A DNA stretch of 64,000 nt from CAVWGP01 sp963754645. GTDB taxonomy: Bacteria; Pseudomonadota; Alphaproteobacteria; Bin65. The notes beneath the pieces were generated by a model, which saw nothing but the letters and a program-made list of their open reading frames with translations, did no database searches and was not told the DNA's origin. The stretch lies in the NCBI GenBank assembly GCA_963754645.1, contig CAVWGP010000012.1, positions 620,001 to 684,000 on the forward strand, given 5' to 3'. Within the stretch, counting starts at the first letter, position 1. Each line of letters opens with the position of its first letter. Below are positions 1 through 9,178 of this stretch, piece after piece. The position numbers were made by a program, and so were the translations under genes.

Positions 1-749
1 TCAGGTTCTGCGCGGTGATATACGCCGCGTGGCGCGAGCAGAGGAAGGCGACGGCGGGGCCGAAATCGTCGGCGGCGCCGAGGCGCTTCATCGGCACGGT
101 TTCGGCCATTCGCGATTTCGCCTCGTCCTCGGAAATGTTCTGGCGCAGCGATTGCGCGCGGTAGACGCGGCGCAGCGCGCCCGTGTCCATCAGCCCGGGC
201 AGCACGTTGTTGACCGTGACGCCCTTGTCGGCGACTTCGCGCGCCAAGGTCGACATGGCGCCGGTGAGGCCGGCGCGCACGCCGTTCGAGAGCGCGAGGT
301 TGGGAAACGGCTCGCGCACGGCGAGCGAGGTGACGTTGACAATGCGGCCCCAGCGCCGCTCGATCATCGCCGGCAGCGCGCGGCGCACGATGCGGATGGC
401 CGAGAGCATGTTGGTCTCGAAGGCCTTAAGCCAGGCCGCGTCGTCGTGCTCGACGAATTGCCCGGGCGGCGGGCCGCCGGCATTGGTGATCAGGATCGAA
501 ACCGGACCGCCCAGTGCCGCGACCGCGCGCGTGTGAATGCCGGCGATCGCCTTGCCGTCGGCGACGTCGCCTTCGATGAAGGCGGCGCCGGCGCCGAGCT
601 TCGCCACCGCGGCGGCACCGGCTTCGGCGCTGCGGCCGTTGATCGCCAGCTTGACGCCGGCCTGGCTGAGAAACTCTCGCCGCCGAAAAGGCGAGGCCCT
701 GGGTTCCGCCGAGCACGAGCGCGCGTTCGCCTGAAATGCCGAGATCCAT
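1..749 (-). pseudogene. SDR family oxidoreductase, frameshifted and cut by window edge
   Basis: NAD(P)-dependent short-chain dehydrogenase/reductase, probably acting on an acyl or hydroxy substrate. The first 24 or so residues hold the Rossmann motif GGTQGL. The frame is then lost near 672-676 and resumes in another frame with a clean SDR body (NAG motif ITNAGG, then GRIVNVTS, then LALSNGVRAGL). Restoring two bases (CG) gives a continuous SAAREFLSQAG. The usual catalytic YxxxK is SxxxR here, with Ser at the Tyr position and Arg at the Lys position. The C-terminus lies outside the window. It is either a true pseudogene or a sequencing indel; family assignment is firm, substrate unknown. Confidence 0.8.
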
Positions 750-770
750 CTTAACGCACCCCTATATTTC

Positions 771-913
771 CGTCATCCTGAGCGATGCCACCGCCGAAGG
801 CGGTGGACGTCGAAGGACCTCGCGCGGACGAGCAACGTGCCGTCACGCGGAACCGCGCCAGTCCGCGCGAGGTCCCTCGACTTCGCGCCTTCGGCGCTTC
901 GCTCGGGATGACG
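771..913. repeat. Palindromic intergenic repeat, CGTCATCC family, copy 1
   Basis: The stretch begins CGTCATCCTGAGCG and ends CGCTCGGGATGACG, with GGACCTCGCGCGGAC and GTCCGCGCGAGGTCC arms inside, so it can fold into a long interrupted hairpin. Related copies lie at 14468-14632, 20554-20697 and, interrupted by an insertion sequence, 26150-27516. It resembles dispersed REP-like or MITE-like repeats of alphaproteobacteria. It fills the space between the SDR and the dehydrogenase gene. Confidence 0.8.
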
Positions 914-956
914 TTCGAAATTTTCCGATGACGACCGAAAGTTTCCGGCGCCTTCA

Positions 957-1946
957 TCATACGATTCCCGGTTTCGGCACGCGGTCGAGAAAGGTCAGCA
1001 GCTTCACGAAGCGCGCCAGCTTGTCGCGCTGATAGGCCGCCACGTCGATCTTGGTGAAATCGTAGAAGCCGCGGCCCTCGCGCATGCCCTTGCGTCCATC
1101 CTTCATCATCGCCTCGATCTCCGGCGGCGGCGCGTGGCGCTCGGAGTTGAGCGCTTTCGCCAGATAGTGGCCGGCATAATAGAGAATATCGACGCCGCCC
1201 CAATCGATGAACTCGATCGGCCCCATCGTGCTATAACGCGGGCCGAATCCGTTCATCACCGCCTTGTCGATGTCCTCGGCGCTGGCGACGCCTTCATGCA
1301 CCATGCGCGCCGCTTCGCCCATGAGCAGCGATTGCAGGCGCGGGATGATGTAGCCCGGCGAGGCCTTGCAGCGCACCGGCACCTTGCCCGCGGCTTCGAG
1401 CATCGCCATCAGCCGCGCTGTCACCGCCTCGTCCGTGCTCGGGCTCGGCATGACTTCGACCAGCGGGATGAGATAGGCGGGATTGAGAAAATGCGCGTTG
1501 AGAAAACGCGCAGGCCCGGCGACGAAGGCTTGCAGTTCGGTCACGAGCATGGTCGAGGTCGTCGAGGCGATGATCGCGTCGGGCGAAGCGGCGGCGCTCA
1601 TGCGGGCGAGCGCGTCGCGCTTGTCGTCCATGCGCTCGGGCACGCCCTCCCAGATCAGCGCCGCTTCGGCCAGCGCGGGCGCGGCATCGGCGACATCGAC
1701 GACGCGGATGAGATCGAGAATGCGCGGCACCAGCGCCGCATCGAACACGCCGAGCGAGGCGAGGAAACGGAGATTGGTTTCGATTTCGGTCTTCGCCTCT
1801 TGCGCCATGCGTTCGAATTCCGCCCTGGGCCTTGGCTTGAAATCGATCACCGTCACCGGATGGCCGGCATAGGCGAAGACATGGGCGATGCCGCGCCCCA
1901 TGCGGCCGGCGCCGACGGCGGCGATGCGCGCCTTGCCCTCGTCCAT
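957..1946 (-). CDS. 3-hydroxyacyl-CoA dehydrogenase family protein
   Basis: NAD-dependent oxidation of a 3-hydroxy acid or 3-hydroxyacyl-CoA is the family reaction. The protein is about 329 residues. The N-terminal Rossmann motif GAGRMG is at residues 12-17 and is followed by the typical 3HCDH_N body (IWEGVPERMDDKRD, STTSTM, HFLNPAYLIPLVEV). The C-terminal helical domain contains SPGYIIPRLQ and GPRYSTMGPIEFID. This layout is also seen in carnitine 3-dehydrogenases and L-gulonate dehydrogenases, so the substrate is open. The start ATG overlaps the upstream stop as TGATG, implying translational coupling with the opine-dehydrogenase-like gene. Confidence 0.85.
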   Translation of the reverse strand: MDEGKARIAAVGAGRMGRGIAHVFAYAGHPVTVIDFKPRPRAEFERMAQEAKTEIETNLRFLASLGVFDAALVPRILDLIRVVDVADAAPALAEAALIWEGVPERMDDKRDALARMSAAASPDAIIASTTSTMLVTELQAFVAGPARFLNAHFLNPAYLIPLVEVMPSPSTDEAVTARLMAMLEAAGKVPVRCKASPGYIIPRLQSLLMGEAARMVHEGVASAEDIDKAVMNGFGPRYSTMGPIEFIDWGGVDILYYAGHYLAKALNSERHAPPPEIEAMMKDGRKGMREGRGFYDFTKIDVAAYQRDKLARFVKLLTFLDRVPKPGIV

Positions 1947-3031
1947 CACGCGATCCCGTCGCGCAGCAGGGCCTTGAGCGCGGGCTTGGCGAGCGAGGCG
2001 AGGCCGAGGCTTTCGAGCGTGCGGCCGGTGACGCGGAAATCGCGTCCGTTGATCGCCGCGCCCAGCGCCGTCAATCCGCGCGCCACCGGCGCCGCCACGC
2101 CGGCATAGTCGGCGCAGGAGACGAGGAAGACGAGGCCGAGTTCGACGTCTTCCAGCATGTAGCGGTGCTTGGTGAGATCGATTTTCTCGCGCCAATCGCC
2201 GCTGTCGGTGAGCTTCTTGTGCGAGCGGCGGCCGTACATCCATTCCGGCCCGTCGGCGCTGTAGTGGTCGCGCAGCGGGAAATGATAGCCGCCATAGCCG
2301 AGCGCCTCGCGCACGGCGACGCGCTCGGCATCGAGCGCATCGGTGACGCGGCGGATCGACGGCTGGGTGCCTTCGTTGTGAATGTCCCAGCGCTCGAAAT
2401 GTTCGAGCGGGCCGGCATTCATCAGGATGAGCGGCGGGTGGATGATCGGCCCCGCGTTCATCAGCGCGCCGTCCAGCGCGTCGTCGCGCGGCTCGACGGC
2501 GGGAAAGGCCTGCTTGACGATGGCGAGGGCCTCGTCGCGCCGCGCGGCGGGAAACACGCCGGTCGGCAGCCGCGCCGCGCGCACGCTGATGGCGATCTCG
2601 GCCGGGCCGTGGCGCCGGCACAGCCAGGGCAAGGTGCCGGTTTCCGCCGTCATGACCGCGGCCCGGTTGCCCGCCGCGCGCATCGCCTGGACGAGCATGA
2701 CGCTGCCGAAGGTGCCCGGCGGCAGGAACACGACCTGGCCAGCGGCGAGCAGCGGCGCGAGCTTGGCGAACAGCCCGGCCTGCGCCGTCGCCGGCAAGGG
2801 AATGACGATGAGCGCGGCACCCGCGACCGCCTCGCGCAAATCCGCGGTCGGAAGCGCGATCTTGACCGGGCGCGCGCCATCGAAATCCTTGACCGTCACG
2901 ATGCCGGTCTCGATCACCGGCTTGAAGGCGGCCGCGTCGCGCCGCCAGAAGCGCACGCGATGCCCCTGCGCCGACAAATCCGCCGCCGCCGCATAGCAGC
3001 CATGGCCGCCGCCCAGTACCGCGATTTCCAT
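1946..3031 (-). CDS. NAD/NADP octopine/nopaline (opine) dehydrogenase family protein
   Basis: Opine dehydrogenases reductively condense an amino acid with a 2-oxo acid, or run the reverse reaction. The 361-residue protein starts with MEIAVLGGGHGCYAA, a dinucleotide-binding loop. Its C-terminal half begins with MNAGPIIHPP at about residues 191-200, the helical domain signature whose His is the usual catalytic residue. Length matches the family. It is translationally coupled to the downstream 3HCDH-like gene, so the two probably act on one substrate. The natural substrate cannot be read from sequence. It is transcribed divergently from the TRAP binding-protein genes at 3138. Confidence 0.85.
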   Translation of the reverse strand: MEIAVLGGGHGCYAAAADLSAQGHRVRFWRRDAAAFKPVIETGIVTVKDFDGARPVKIALPTADLREAVAGAALIVIPLPATAQAGLFAKLAPLLAAGQVVFLPPGTFGSVMLVQAMRAAGNRAAVMTAETGTLPWLCRRHGPAEIAISVRAARLPTGVFPAARRDEALAIVKQAFPAVEPRDDALDGALMNAGPIIHPPLILMNAGPLEHFERWDIHNEGTQPSIRRVTDALDAERVAVREALGYGGYHFPLRDHYSADGPEWMYGRRSHKKLTDSGDWREKIDLTKHRYMLEDVELGLVFLVSCADYAGVAAPVARGLTALGAAINGRDFRVTGRTLESLGLASLAKPALKALLRDGIA

Positions 3032-3137
3032 CGATCCCTCGTTCTCCGTCGAAGGCGCATCTTTCTGTCGATCCGCCGGGCTGGCAAGCGATTTCCGCCG
3101 CCGCTAAGCTGGCGCGTCCAGATCGAGGAGCCCTGCC

Positions 3138-4099
3138 GTGAAACGTGCCATCATCCTTGCCGCCGCCCTGTTCGCCTTGGCTTCGCCGCCCGCCGCGCAA
3201 GAAGCGACGCTGCGCGCCGTCAGCTCGTTTCCCGAGGGCACCAAGGATTCGCTGCGCTTCGAGCGCCTCATCCAGGAGGTCAACAAGCGCAGCGCCGGCA
3301 AGATCAAAATCAATTATCTCGGCGGCGCGCCCAAGGTGATGGCGCCCTTCGAGGTGGTGAAAAATCTCAAGGACGGCGTGATCGACATGGCCAACGCCAA
3401 CAGCGCCTTCTTCACCAACGTCGTGCCCGAGGCCGACGCCTTCAAGCTCGCCGAGGTTTCGATCCAGGAGCTGCGCCGCAACGGCGGCTGGGCCTACATG
3501 AACAAGCTGCTCAACGACAAGGCCAATGCCTGGTTCCTCGGCAATCACCTGGAGCCGATCCAGTTCCACATCTATCTCGCCAAGCCGATCGACAAGGCCG
3601 ATCTCAGCGGCCTCAAAATCCGCACCACGCCGATCTACCGCGCCATGGTCGAGGCCTTGGGCGGCGTCGCGGTCAATTCGCCGCCGGCCGAGGTCTATAC
3701 GCTGATGGAGCGCAACACGGTGGACGGTTACGGCTGGCCGACCGCGGGGATTTTCGATTACTCGTGGGAGAAGGTGACGAAGTTCCGCGTCGATCCGCCG
3801 TTCTACCAGGCGGCGCTGCACACGCTCATCAACCTAAGCGTGTGGAACAAGCTCGATGCCGGGCAGAAGAAATCTTCGCCGACGTGATGGCCGAGCTCGA
3901 AGCCAGCAACGGCGAGCGCGCCGAACTCGACAAGTCCGAGCTGAAACGCCAGGACGCGGCCGGCATCAAGCCGATCGCGCTCCCGCCCGCCGAAGCCGCG
4001 AAGTGGCTGACCGCAGCCCGCGAAGCCGGCTGGGCCGCGGTGGTCAAGGCCAGCCCCGAGCACGGCGCGAAGCTGCGCGAGTTCCTGGTGAAAAAATAG
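3138..4099 (+). pseudogene. TRAP transporter substrate-binding protein (DctP family), frameshifted
   Basis: Periplasmic binding subunit of a tripartite ATP-independent (TRAP) transporter. It has a GTG start behind CGAGGAG, a signal peptide ending near PPAAQ, then the DctP core (NYLGGAPKVM, LKDGVIDM, TTPIYRAMVEALGG, NTVDGYGWP). The frame closes at 3887, but the rest of the family C-terminus (ADVMAELEASNGER through LREFLVKK) continues in another frame to 4099. One extra A in the run at 3868-3870 restores a single 321-residue protein (QKKIFADVMAE). It is closely similar to the neighbours at 4123 and 6199. The cause is either a homopolymer sequencing error or a recent mutation. Confidence 0.85.
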
Positions 4100-4122
4100 C
4101 ACGCTCAACCGAAGGATAAATC

Positions 4123-5094
4123 ATGCGGTCGTTTTTCACGGCGGCGCTTGGCGCCGCGATCCTGGCGGGCGGTGCGGCCTCGGCGCAGGAATTCACGCTC
4201 AAGGCGGTGTCCGCCCTGCCGGAGAAGACATCGTACTCGGCCGTGTTCGAACGCTTCATCGACGAGGTCAATGCCAAGGGCAAAGGCGCGCTGCGCATCC
4301 AATATCTCGGCGGCGCGCCCAAGGTGATGGGCATTTTCGAGATCGGCAAGAACCTGAAAGACGGCGTGATCGATCTCGCCAACATCACCAACGCATTCTA
4401 CACCAACGTCATGCCCGAAGCCGATGCCTTCAAGCTGATCGAGCACTCGGTCGCCGAATTGCGCGGCCCGAACAAGCCGGCGCTCGACTATATGCAGATG
4501 CTCTATCGCGAGAAGATGAATGCCCATCTGCTCGGCCGCTACTACGAGGCGCATTCCTTCCACATCTATCTCAACAAGCCGATCGAGAAGGCCGACCTGA
4601 CGGGCCTCAAGATCCGCGTCTCGCCCGTCTATCGCGCCATGGTCGAGGCGCTGGGCGGTACGGCGGTGACGACGGCGCCGAGCGACGCCTATACCATGCT
4701 CGAACGCGGCTCGGTCGACGGCTATGGCTGGCCGCTGCAAGGCATTTTCGATTTCTCCTGGCACAAGGTGACCAAGTTCCGCGTCGAGCCGCCGTTCTAT
4801 CGCGGCGAGATGTCGATCATGATCGGGCTCGGCGCCTGGAACCGCCTCGGCGCGGCGCAAAAGGCGCTGCTGCAAGACACCGCCATCGCGCTCGAAGCGA
4901 CCAATGCCGAGGACGCGAAGGCGAACGAGGCGGAACGCAAACGCCAGGCCGAAGCCGGCATCAAGCCCATCGTGCTGCCGCCCGACGAGGCGCGAAGGTG
5001 GCTTGCCGTCGCCCGCGACGCCGGCTGGGCCGCCGTGTTCAAGGCCAGCCCCGAGCACGGCGCGAAGCTTAAGGAGCTGTTCACGAAGAAATAG
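4123..5094 (+). CDS. TRAP transporter substrate-binding protein (DctP family)
   Basis: Periplasmic solute receptor of a TRAP transporter, 323 residues. Start ATG follows GAAGGA. A signal peptide runs to about AASAQ, followed by the same landmarks as its neighbours: QYLGGAPKVM, LKDGVIDL, SPVYRAMVEALGG, GSVDGYGWP and the C-terminal KASPEHGAKLKEL. It lies 23 bases after the frameshifted paralogue, evidently a tandem duplicate. The substrate is probably an organic acid by family analogy, but this is not shown by the sequence. Confidence 0.9.
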   Translation: MRSFFTAALGAAILAGGAASAQEFTLKAVSALPEKTSYSAVFERFIDEVNAKGKGALRIQYLGGAPKVMGIFEIGKNLKDGVIDLANITNAFYTNVMPEADAFKLIEHSVAELRGPNKPALDYMQMLYREKMNAHLLGRYYEAHSFHIYLNKPIEKADLTGLKIRVSPVYRAMVEALGGTAVTTAPSDAYTMLERGSVDGYGWPLQGIFDFSWHKVTKFRVEPPFYRGEMSIMIGLGAWNRLGAAQKALLQDTAIALEATNAEDAKANEAERKRQAEAGIKPIVLPPDEARRWLAVARDAGWAAVFKASPEHGAKLKELFTKK

Positions 5095-5473
5095 GCGGAG
5101 CGAGCCTCGGCCGCCATTCTCCCAAAGAGCGTCAAAATTTGCGCTTGGCGCACTTCGGCGATCAAGACGGTGCCGTTTGCATGATCTCGTCGCGCTCGGA
5201 GCGAGACATACTCGCCCCGAAACGCCGCTTCGCGCCAGCGCTGGCGGTCGCGGCGGCGCGGATCGAGCCGTATCGGGCAAAGAAGGCTGCTTGAAAGACC
5301 GGGCGGCGCGCGCCGTTGCCGACAGTCGATGGGCGACAAATGCCTTATGCACGCGACTGTTCCGCAATAGGATCGTTCCACCGCAATATGATCCGCGGGC
5401 CGAAGCATCGGCGGCGGCGCGAAGTTCCCAACTGAACCGAACTTGACCCTGTATCTCCAATGATTGGAACCCG
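5095..5473. other. Intergenic stretch without recognised gene
   Basis: About 380 bases between a TRAP binding protein and the DUF1003 gene. No open frame here looks like a protein. Base composition falls towards the right end, where the lower-GC DUF1003 gene begins. A short inverted repeat, TCGCGCTCGGAGCGAGA, lies near 5188. No convincing promoter or terminator was identified. Confidence 0.4.
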
Positions 5474-6019
5474 ATGATGCCGAGTGACGTAAATTCACAG
5501 ACGAAACCCGAAGTGAAAAAATTAGGTGCCCGTCCTGATTATTTCCGGTTCCACGCTCCCCATCTGCATCTCAGCTCCCTCTATGGGGAGGATTGGTTTG
5601 CTCTCAAGGCCGAGGCTTTTGCCCGGTTCTTCGGGACACCCGTCTTTATCATTGTTCAAACTGCGATCGTGGCGATCTGGATCGTCGTCAATGTCGTGGG
5701 ACTAACCCATTTCGATCTTTATCCGTTCATCCTTCTGAACCTTGCGTTCAGCCTGCAGGCTGCTTATGCGGCGCCGCTCATCCTCCTGGCGCAGACCCGC
5801 CAAGCAGACCGCGATAAGGCGCACGCCGAGGCTGACGCGCAACATCGCGAAGATATTGCCCGGGCCAACGCGGAAAAACAGGCATTGATCACAAGCCAAA
5901 CGACAATTCTGGTCGATATGCTCAACCAAAACACGCAATTGACCGAACGTATCAAGGTTCTAACCGAGAAGCTGGAGATTCTGACCATTGAGGTGCACAA
6001 GAAAGTGGTCGTCGCTTAA
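5474..6019 (+). CDS. DUF1003 domain-containing membrane protein
   Basis: Small inner-membrane protein of unknown function, 181 residues. After a polar N-terminus there are two hydrophobic segments at about residues 55-78 and 82-105 (FIIVQTAIVAIWIVVNVVG; YPFILLNLAFSLQAAYAAPLILLAQ). These are followed by the conserved QTRQADRDK and a charged coiled-coil tail, the DUF1003 layout. Its codon use is less GC-rich than that of the flanking TRAP genes, and it interrupts their run, suggesting later insertion. No functional link to the transporter is implied. Confidence 0.85.
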   Translation: MMPSDVNSQTKPEVKKLGARPDYFRFHAPHLHLSSLYGEDWFALKAEAFARFFGTPVFIIVQTAIVAIWIVVNVVGLTHFDLYPFILLNLAFSLQAAYAAPLILLAQTRQADRDKAHAEADAQHREDIARANAEKQALITSQTTILVDMLNQNTQLTERIKVLTEKLEILTIEVHKKVVVA

Positions 6020-6198
6020 GCGCCCCGACCGCGCGCACCGCCTCGCCGCGATCCTTTCACCCCCACGCCATTTCCTTCGCGTCTTCGCGCCTTCGTGGTT
6101 CAAACTTGCAGTTCGGCGCCCGTAATGCCCCTTAACCTTCGCGCCCGCCGCCGCTAAGCTACCCTCCGTCGTCAAGCAAAAAACTGGGAGGTTCACCG

Positions 6199-7179
6199 AT
6201 GTCCATCCGCCATATCCTGTTCGCGACCGCCGCCGCGGCCCTTGCCGCCGCGCCCGCCGCCTTCGCCCAAGACCTGACCCTGCGCGGGGTCAGCGCGTTT
6301 CCCGAGGGCACGCTGTATTCGACCAAGTTCGAGGCCTTCGTGAAGGAGGTCAACGACAAGGGCGGCGCCGTCAAGCTCAAGATCCAATATCTCGGCGGCG
6401 CGCCCAAGGTGATGAACACATTCGACGTCGGCAAGAACCTGAAAGACGGCGTCGTCGACATCATCAGCAGCACCGGCGCCTACTACACCAACGTGCTGCC
6501 CGAGGCCGACGCGCTCAAGCTCACCGAGAACAGCATCCAGACCCTGCGCCAGAACGGCGGCTGGGCGCTGATCAACAAGCTGCACAACGAAAAGATGAAT
6601 GCCTTCTACCTGGCGCGCATCTTCGAATACGACGAGTTCCACATCTATGTGAACAAGGAAATCTCCAAGCCCGAGGATCTGAAGGGCCTGAAGCTCCGCG
6701 TCACGCCGATCTATCGCGCCTTCGTCGAGAAGATCGGCGGCACCGCCGTGACCTCGACGCCGCCCGAGGTCTACACCATGCTCGAGCGCAACACGGTGGA
6801 CGGCTATGGCTGGCCGGCGCGCGGCATCTTCGATTTCAGCTGGCAGAAGGTGACGAAATACCGGATCGATCCCGGCTTCTACAACGCCGACATCCAGATT
6901 CTCGTCAACCTGAACGTCTGGAACAGCAAGCTCAACGACCCGCAGCGCAAGTTCCTGCAGGACCTGGCAATCGCGATCGAGGCCAAGAACATCGCGGACA
7001 AGCCGCTCAACGAGGCCGAGCGCAAGAAGCAGGCCGAGGCCGGCATGAAATCGATCCGCTTCTCGCCCGAGGACGAGAAGCGCTATCTCAAGATGGTGCT
7101 CGACACGGGCTGGGAATCGGTCATCAAGGTGAGCCCGGTCGATGGCCCCAAGATGCGGGCGCTGTTCGAGAAGAAGTAG
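6199..7179 (+). CDS. TRAP transporter substrate-binding protein (DctP family)
   Basis: Third DctP paralogue, 326 residues, with a strong GGGAGG ribosome-binding site ahead of ATG. The signal peptide ends near AAFAQ. The core has QYLGGAPKVMN, LKDGVVDI, VTPIYRAFVEKIGG and NTVDGYGWPARGIFDFSW. It is the nearest binding protein to the membrane subunits at 7314 and 7838 and therefore the most likely cognate receptor. A repeat-bearing gap of about 130 bases separates it from dctQ. Confidence 0.92.
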   Translation: MSIRHILFATAAAALAAAPAAFAQDLTLRGVSAFPEGTLYSTKFEAFVKEVNDKGGAVKLKIQYLGGAPKVMNTFDVGKNLKDGVVDIISSTGAYYTNVLPEADALKLTENSIQTLRQNGGWALINKLHNEKMNAFYLARIFEYDEFHIYVNKEISKPEDLKGLKLRVTPIYRAFVEKIGGTAVTSTPPEVYTMLERNTVDGYGWPARGIFDFSWQKVTKYRIDPGFYNADIQILVNLNVWNSKLNDPQRKFLQDLAIAIEAKNIADKPLNEAERKKQAEAGMKSIRFSPEDEKRYLKMVLDTGWESVIKVSPVDGPKMRALFEKK

Positions 7180-7210
7180 ACGGCCGCCAACAGCAAGACC
7201 GCGCGGCCGT

Positions 7211-7295
7211 AGGGGCGCACGGCAGTGCGCCCCCGTCAGCGCAGGGCACGGCGAATGTGCCTTGAATTCACAGGGCGCACGGCAGTGCGCCCCTA
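7211..7295. repeat. Paired GGCGCACGGCAGTGCGCC palindromes
   Basis: Two copies of GGGCGCACGGCAGTGCGCCC, each itself palindromic, lie at about 7213-7232 and 7273-7292. The unit opens GTAGGGGCGC and closes GCGCCCCTAC, making an outer inverted repeat. It sits between a binding-protein gene and dctQ and could act as a processing or attenuation hairpin lowering permease expression relative to the receptor. A similar GTAGGGGC...GCCCCTAC unit is at 56651-56750. Confidence 0.7.
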
Positions 7296-7313
7296 CCAAT
7301 ATTCCTGAAACCG

Positions 7314-7835
7314 ATGCCCCGCACCCTGCTCCGTTTTTTCGACGGCCTGATGGAAGCGTTCTGCACGCTGTTCGGCCTGGCGCTCGGCGTCCTCATCCTG
7401 CTGATGTGCGCCGACATTTTCCTGCGCAATTTCCGCATCAATTCGCTGCCCTGGCTGATCGAGATGACCGAGCACGTGTTGTATGCCGGCACCTTCCTCG
7501 CCGCTCCCTGGGTGCTGCGCCAGGGCAGCCATGTGCGGGTCGATATCCTGATGGTCTCGCTGCCCAAGCGCGCGGCGGTGCGGCTTGAGCAATTCATCGA
7601 TCTCGTCGGCCTCGGCATCGCACTGGTGCTGGTCTATTACGGCATCGACGCGGTGCGCGACGCCTATGTCAGCGACATGGTCCAGCGCAAGACCTGGAAC
7701 TATCCCGAATGGATCCTGCTGCTGCCGATCCCGCTCGGGTCCGCGATGCTCGCCATCGAGTTCGTCCTGCGCATCGCGCGCGTCCAGGGCGTCGTCGCCG
7801 AGGATTATGACCCGACCAAGCGCGCGAGCCTCTAA
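7314..7835 (+). CDS. dctQ: TRAP transporter small permease (DctQ family)
   Basis: Small membrane subunit of the TRAP transporter, 173 residues, with four predicted transmembrane helices (ALGVLILLMCADIFLRNF; EHVLYAGTFLAAPWVLRQ; FIDLVGLGIALVLVYYG; EWILLLPIPLGSAMLAIEF). The family motif around ITEHVLYAGTFLAAPWVLRQGSHV-type sequence is present. The stop lies two bases before the start of dctM, so the two are surely co-translated. The role of DctQ is to scaffold the large permease. Confidence 0.9.
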   Translation: MPRTLLRFFDGLMEAFCTLFGLALGVLILLMCADIFLRNFRINSLPWLIEMTEHVLYAGTFLAAPWVLRQGSHVRVDILMVSLPKRAAVRLEQFIDLVGLGIALVLVYYGIDAVRDAYVSDMVQRKTWNYPEWILLLPIPLGSAMLAIEFVLRIARVQGVVAEDYDPTKRASL

Positions 7836-7837
7836 GC

Positions 7838-9166
7838 ATGGATTGGGTCTCGGCGCTGTTTCTCATGATCGGGCTGATTTGCCTGTTCATGGCGCTGGGC
7901 TTGCCGGTGGCGCTCGCGTTCTTTCTCGCCAACATCATCGGCGCGCTGATTTTTCTCGGCGGCCAGGTCGGCCTGCGCTCTTTCGTGCGCGGCTCGATGG
8001 CGTCGATCAGCAATTTCAACTTGGCCGCTATACCGCTTTTTCTTCTGATGGGCGACTTGCTGCTGAAAACCGGCCTCGCGTTCCGCGCGGTGGACGCGAT
8101 CGACCGCCTCATCGCGCGCGTGCCGGGACGCCTCGCGGTCGTCGCCGTCACCGGCGGCACCGTGTTCTCGGCGCTATCGGGCTCGACGATCGCGACCACG
8201 GCCATGCTCGGCAACGCGCTGCTGCCCGACATGCTGAAGCGCGGCTATCACCCGACGATGGCGATGGGGCCGATCATGGCGATCGGCGGCGTCGATATGC
8301 TGATCCCGCCCTCGGCCCTGACCGTGCTGCTCGCCACGCTGGCGAGCGGCGTGAGCCAGGTGAAAATTTCCGTCGCCGAGCTCTTGATCGCCGGAATCGT
8401 GCCCGGAATCATCATGAGCATCCTGTTCATCGGCTACATCGTCGTGCGTTGCGCGCGCGATCCGTCGTTGGCGCCCGCCGACGAGGGACGCAAGCTGTCG
8501 GGCGCCGAGCGATGGCTGCCGTTTTTCAAATACGTGGTACCGCTGTTCGTGATTTTTTTCGTCGTCATGGGCAGCCTGTTCCTCGGCATCGCGTCGCCCA
8601 CCAACTCGGCGGCGCTCGGCTGCGTCGCGACGCTCATCCTGGCCGCGGCCTACCGCTCGCTCAGCGTCCGAATCGTCCGCGACAGCCTCAACAGCACGGC
8701 GCTGGTCACGACGATGATTTTTTTCATCATCGCCGCGTCGACGACGTTCGCGCAAATCCTGGCCTTCTCGGGCGCCACGGATGGCGCGCTCGCCGAGCTC
8801 ACCAAGCTCAAATTCACGCCGCTCATCGCCGTGTTCTGCATGATCGGCGTGCTGCTGGTGCTCGGCTGTTTTATGGATCAGGTGAGCATGATGCTGCTGA
8901 CCTTGCCGTTTTTCATGCCGCTGGCCAACGCGCTGCAGATGGATTTGCTGTGGCTCGGCGTCATCCTGCTAATCTCGCTGCAGATCGGCCTGCTCACGCC
9001 GCCCTTCGGCCTCTTGCTGTTCGTCATGAAGGGCGTGGCGCCGCCGCACATCAAAATGCAGCAGGTCTGGTCCGCCGCGACGCCGTTCACGCTGATCGTG
9101 TTCGGCGTTCTCCTCGTCATCGTTTTTGCGCCATCGCTCGCGACGTGGTTGCCGCGTAGCATGTGA
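7838..9166 (+). CDS. dctM: TRAP transporter large permease (DctM family)
   Basis: Main translocating subunit of a sodium-driven TRAP transporter, 442 residues with about a dozen hydrophobic segments. Family landmarks include SGSTIATTAMLGNALLPDMLKRGY, IGGVDMLIPPSALTVLLA, the LGCFMDQVSMMLLTLPFFMP loop and LLTPPFGLLLFVMKG. It immediately follows dctQ and ends the transporter operon. The next gene runs convergently from the opposite strand, 12 bases away. Confidence 0.93.
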   Translation: MDWVSALFLMIGLICLFMALGLPVALAFFLANIIGALIFLGGQVGLRSFVRGSMASISNFNLAAIPLFLLMGDLLLKTGLAFRAVDAIDRLIARVPGRLAVVAVTGGTVFSALSGSTIATTAMLGNALLPDMLKRGYHPTMAMGPIMAIGGVDMLIPPSALTVLLATLASGVSQVKISVAELLIAGIVPGIIMSILFIGYIVVRCARDPSLAPADEGRKLSGAERWLPFFKYVVPLFVIFFVVMGSLFLGIASPTNSAALGCVATLILAAAYRSLSVRIVRDSLNSTALVTTMIFFIIAASTTFAQILAFSGATDGALAELTKLKFTPLIAVFCMIGVLLVLGCFMDQVSMMLLTLPFFMPLANALQMDLLWLGVILLISLQIGLLTPPFGLLLFVMKGVAPPHIKMQQVWSAATPFTLIVFGVLLVIVFAPSLATWLPRSM

Positions 9167-9178
9167 CGCGCGGCCGGA

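Noticed and set aside
957..3821. A very long minus-strand open frame covering both dehydrogenase genes and beyond
   Set aside because: It only follows the real 3HCDH frame for its last third; the remainder is arginine-rich shadow of the opine-dehydrogenase gene. The true start is at 1946.
2165..4099. Plus-strand open frame of 644 codons
   Set aside because: Mostly shadow of minus-strand genes; only its last 75 or so codons are real and belong to the frameshifted TRAP binding protein.
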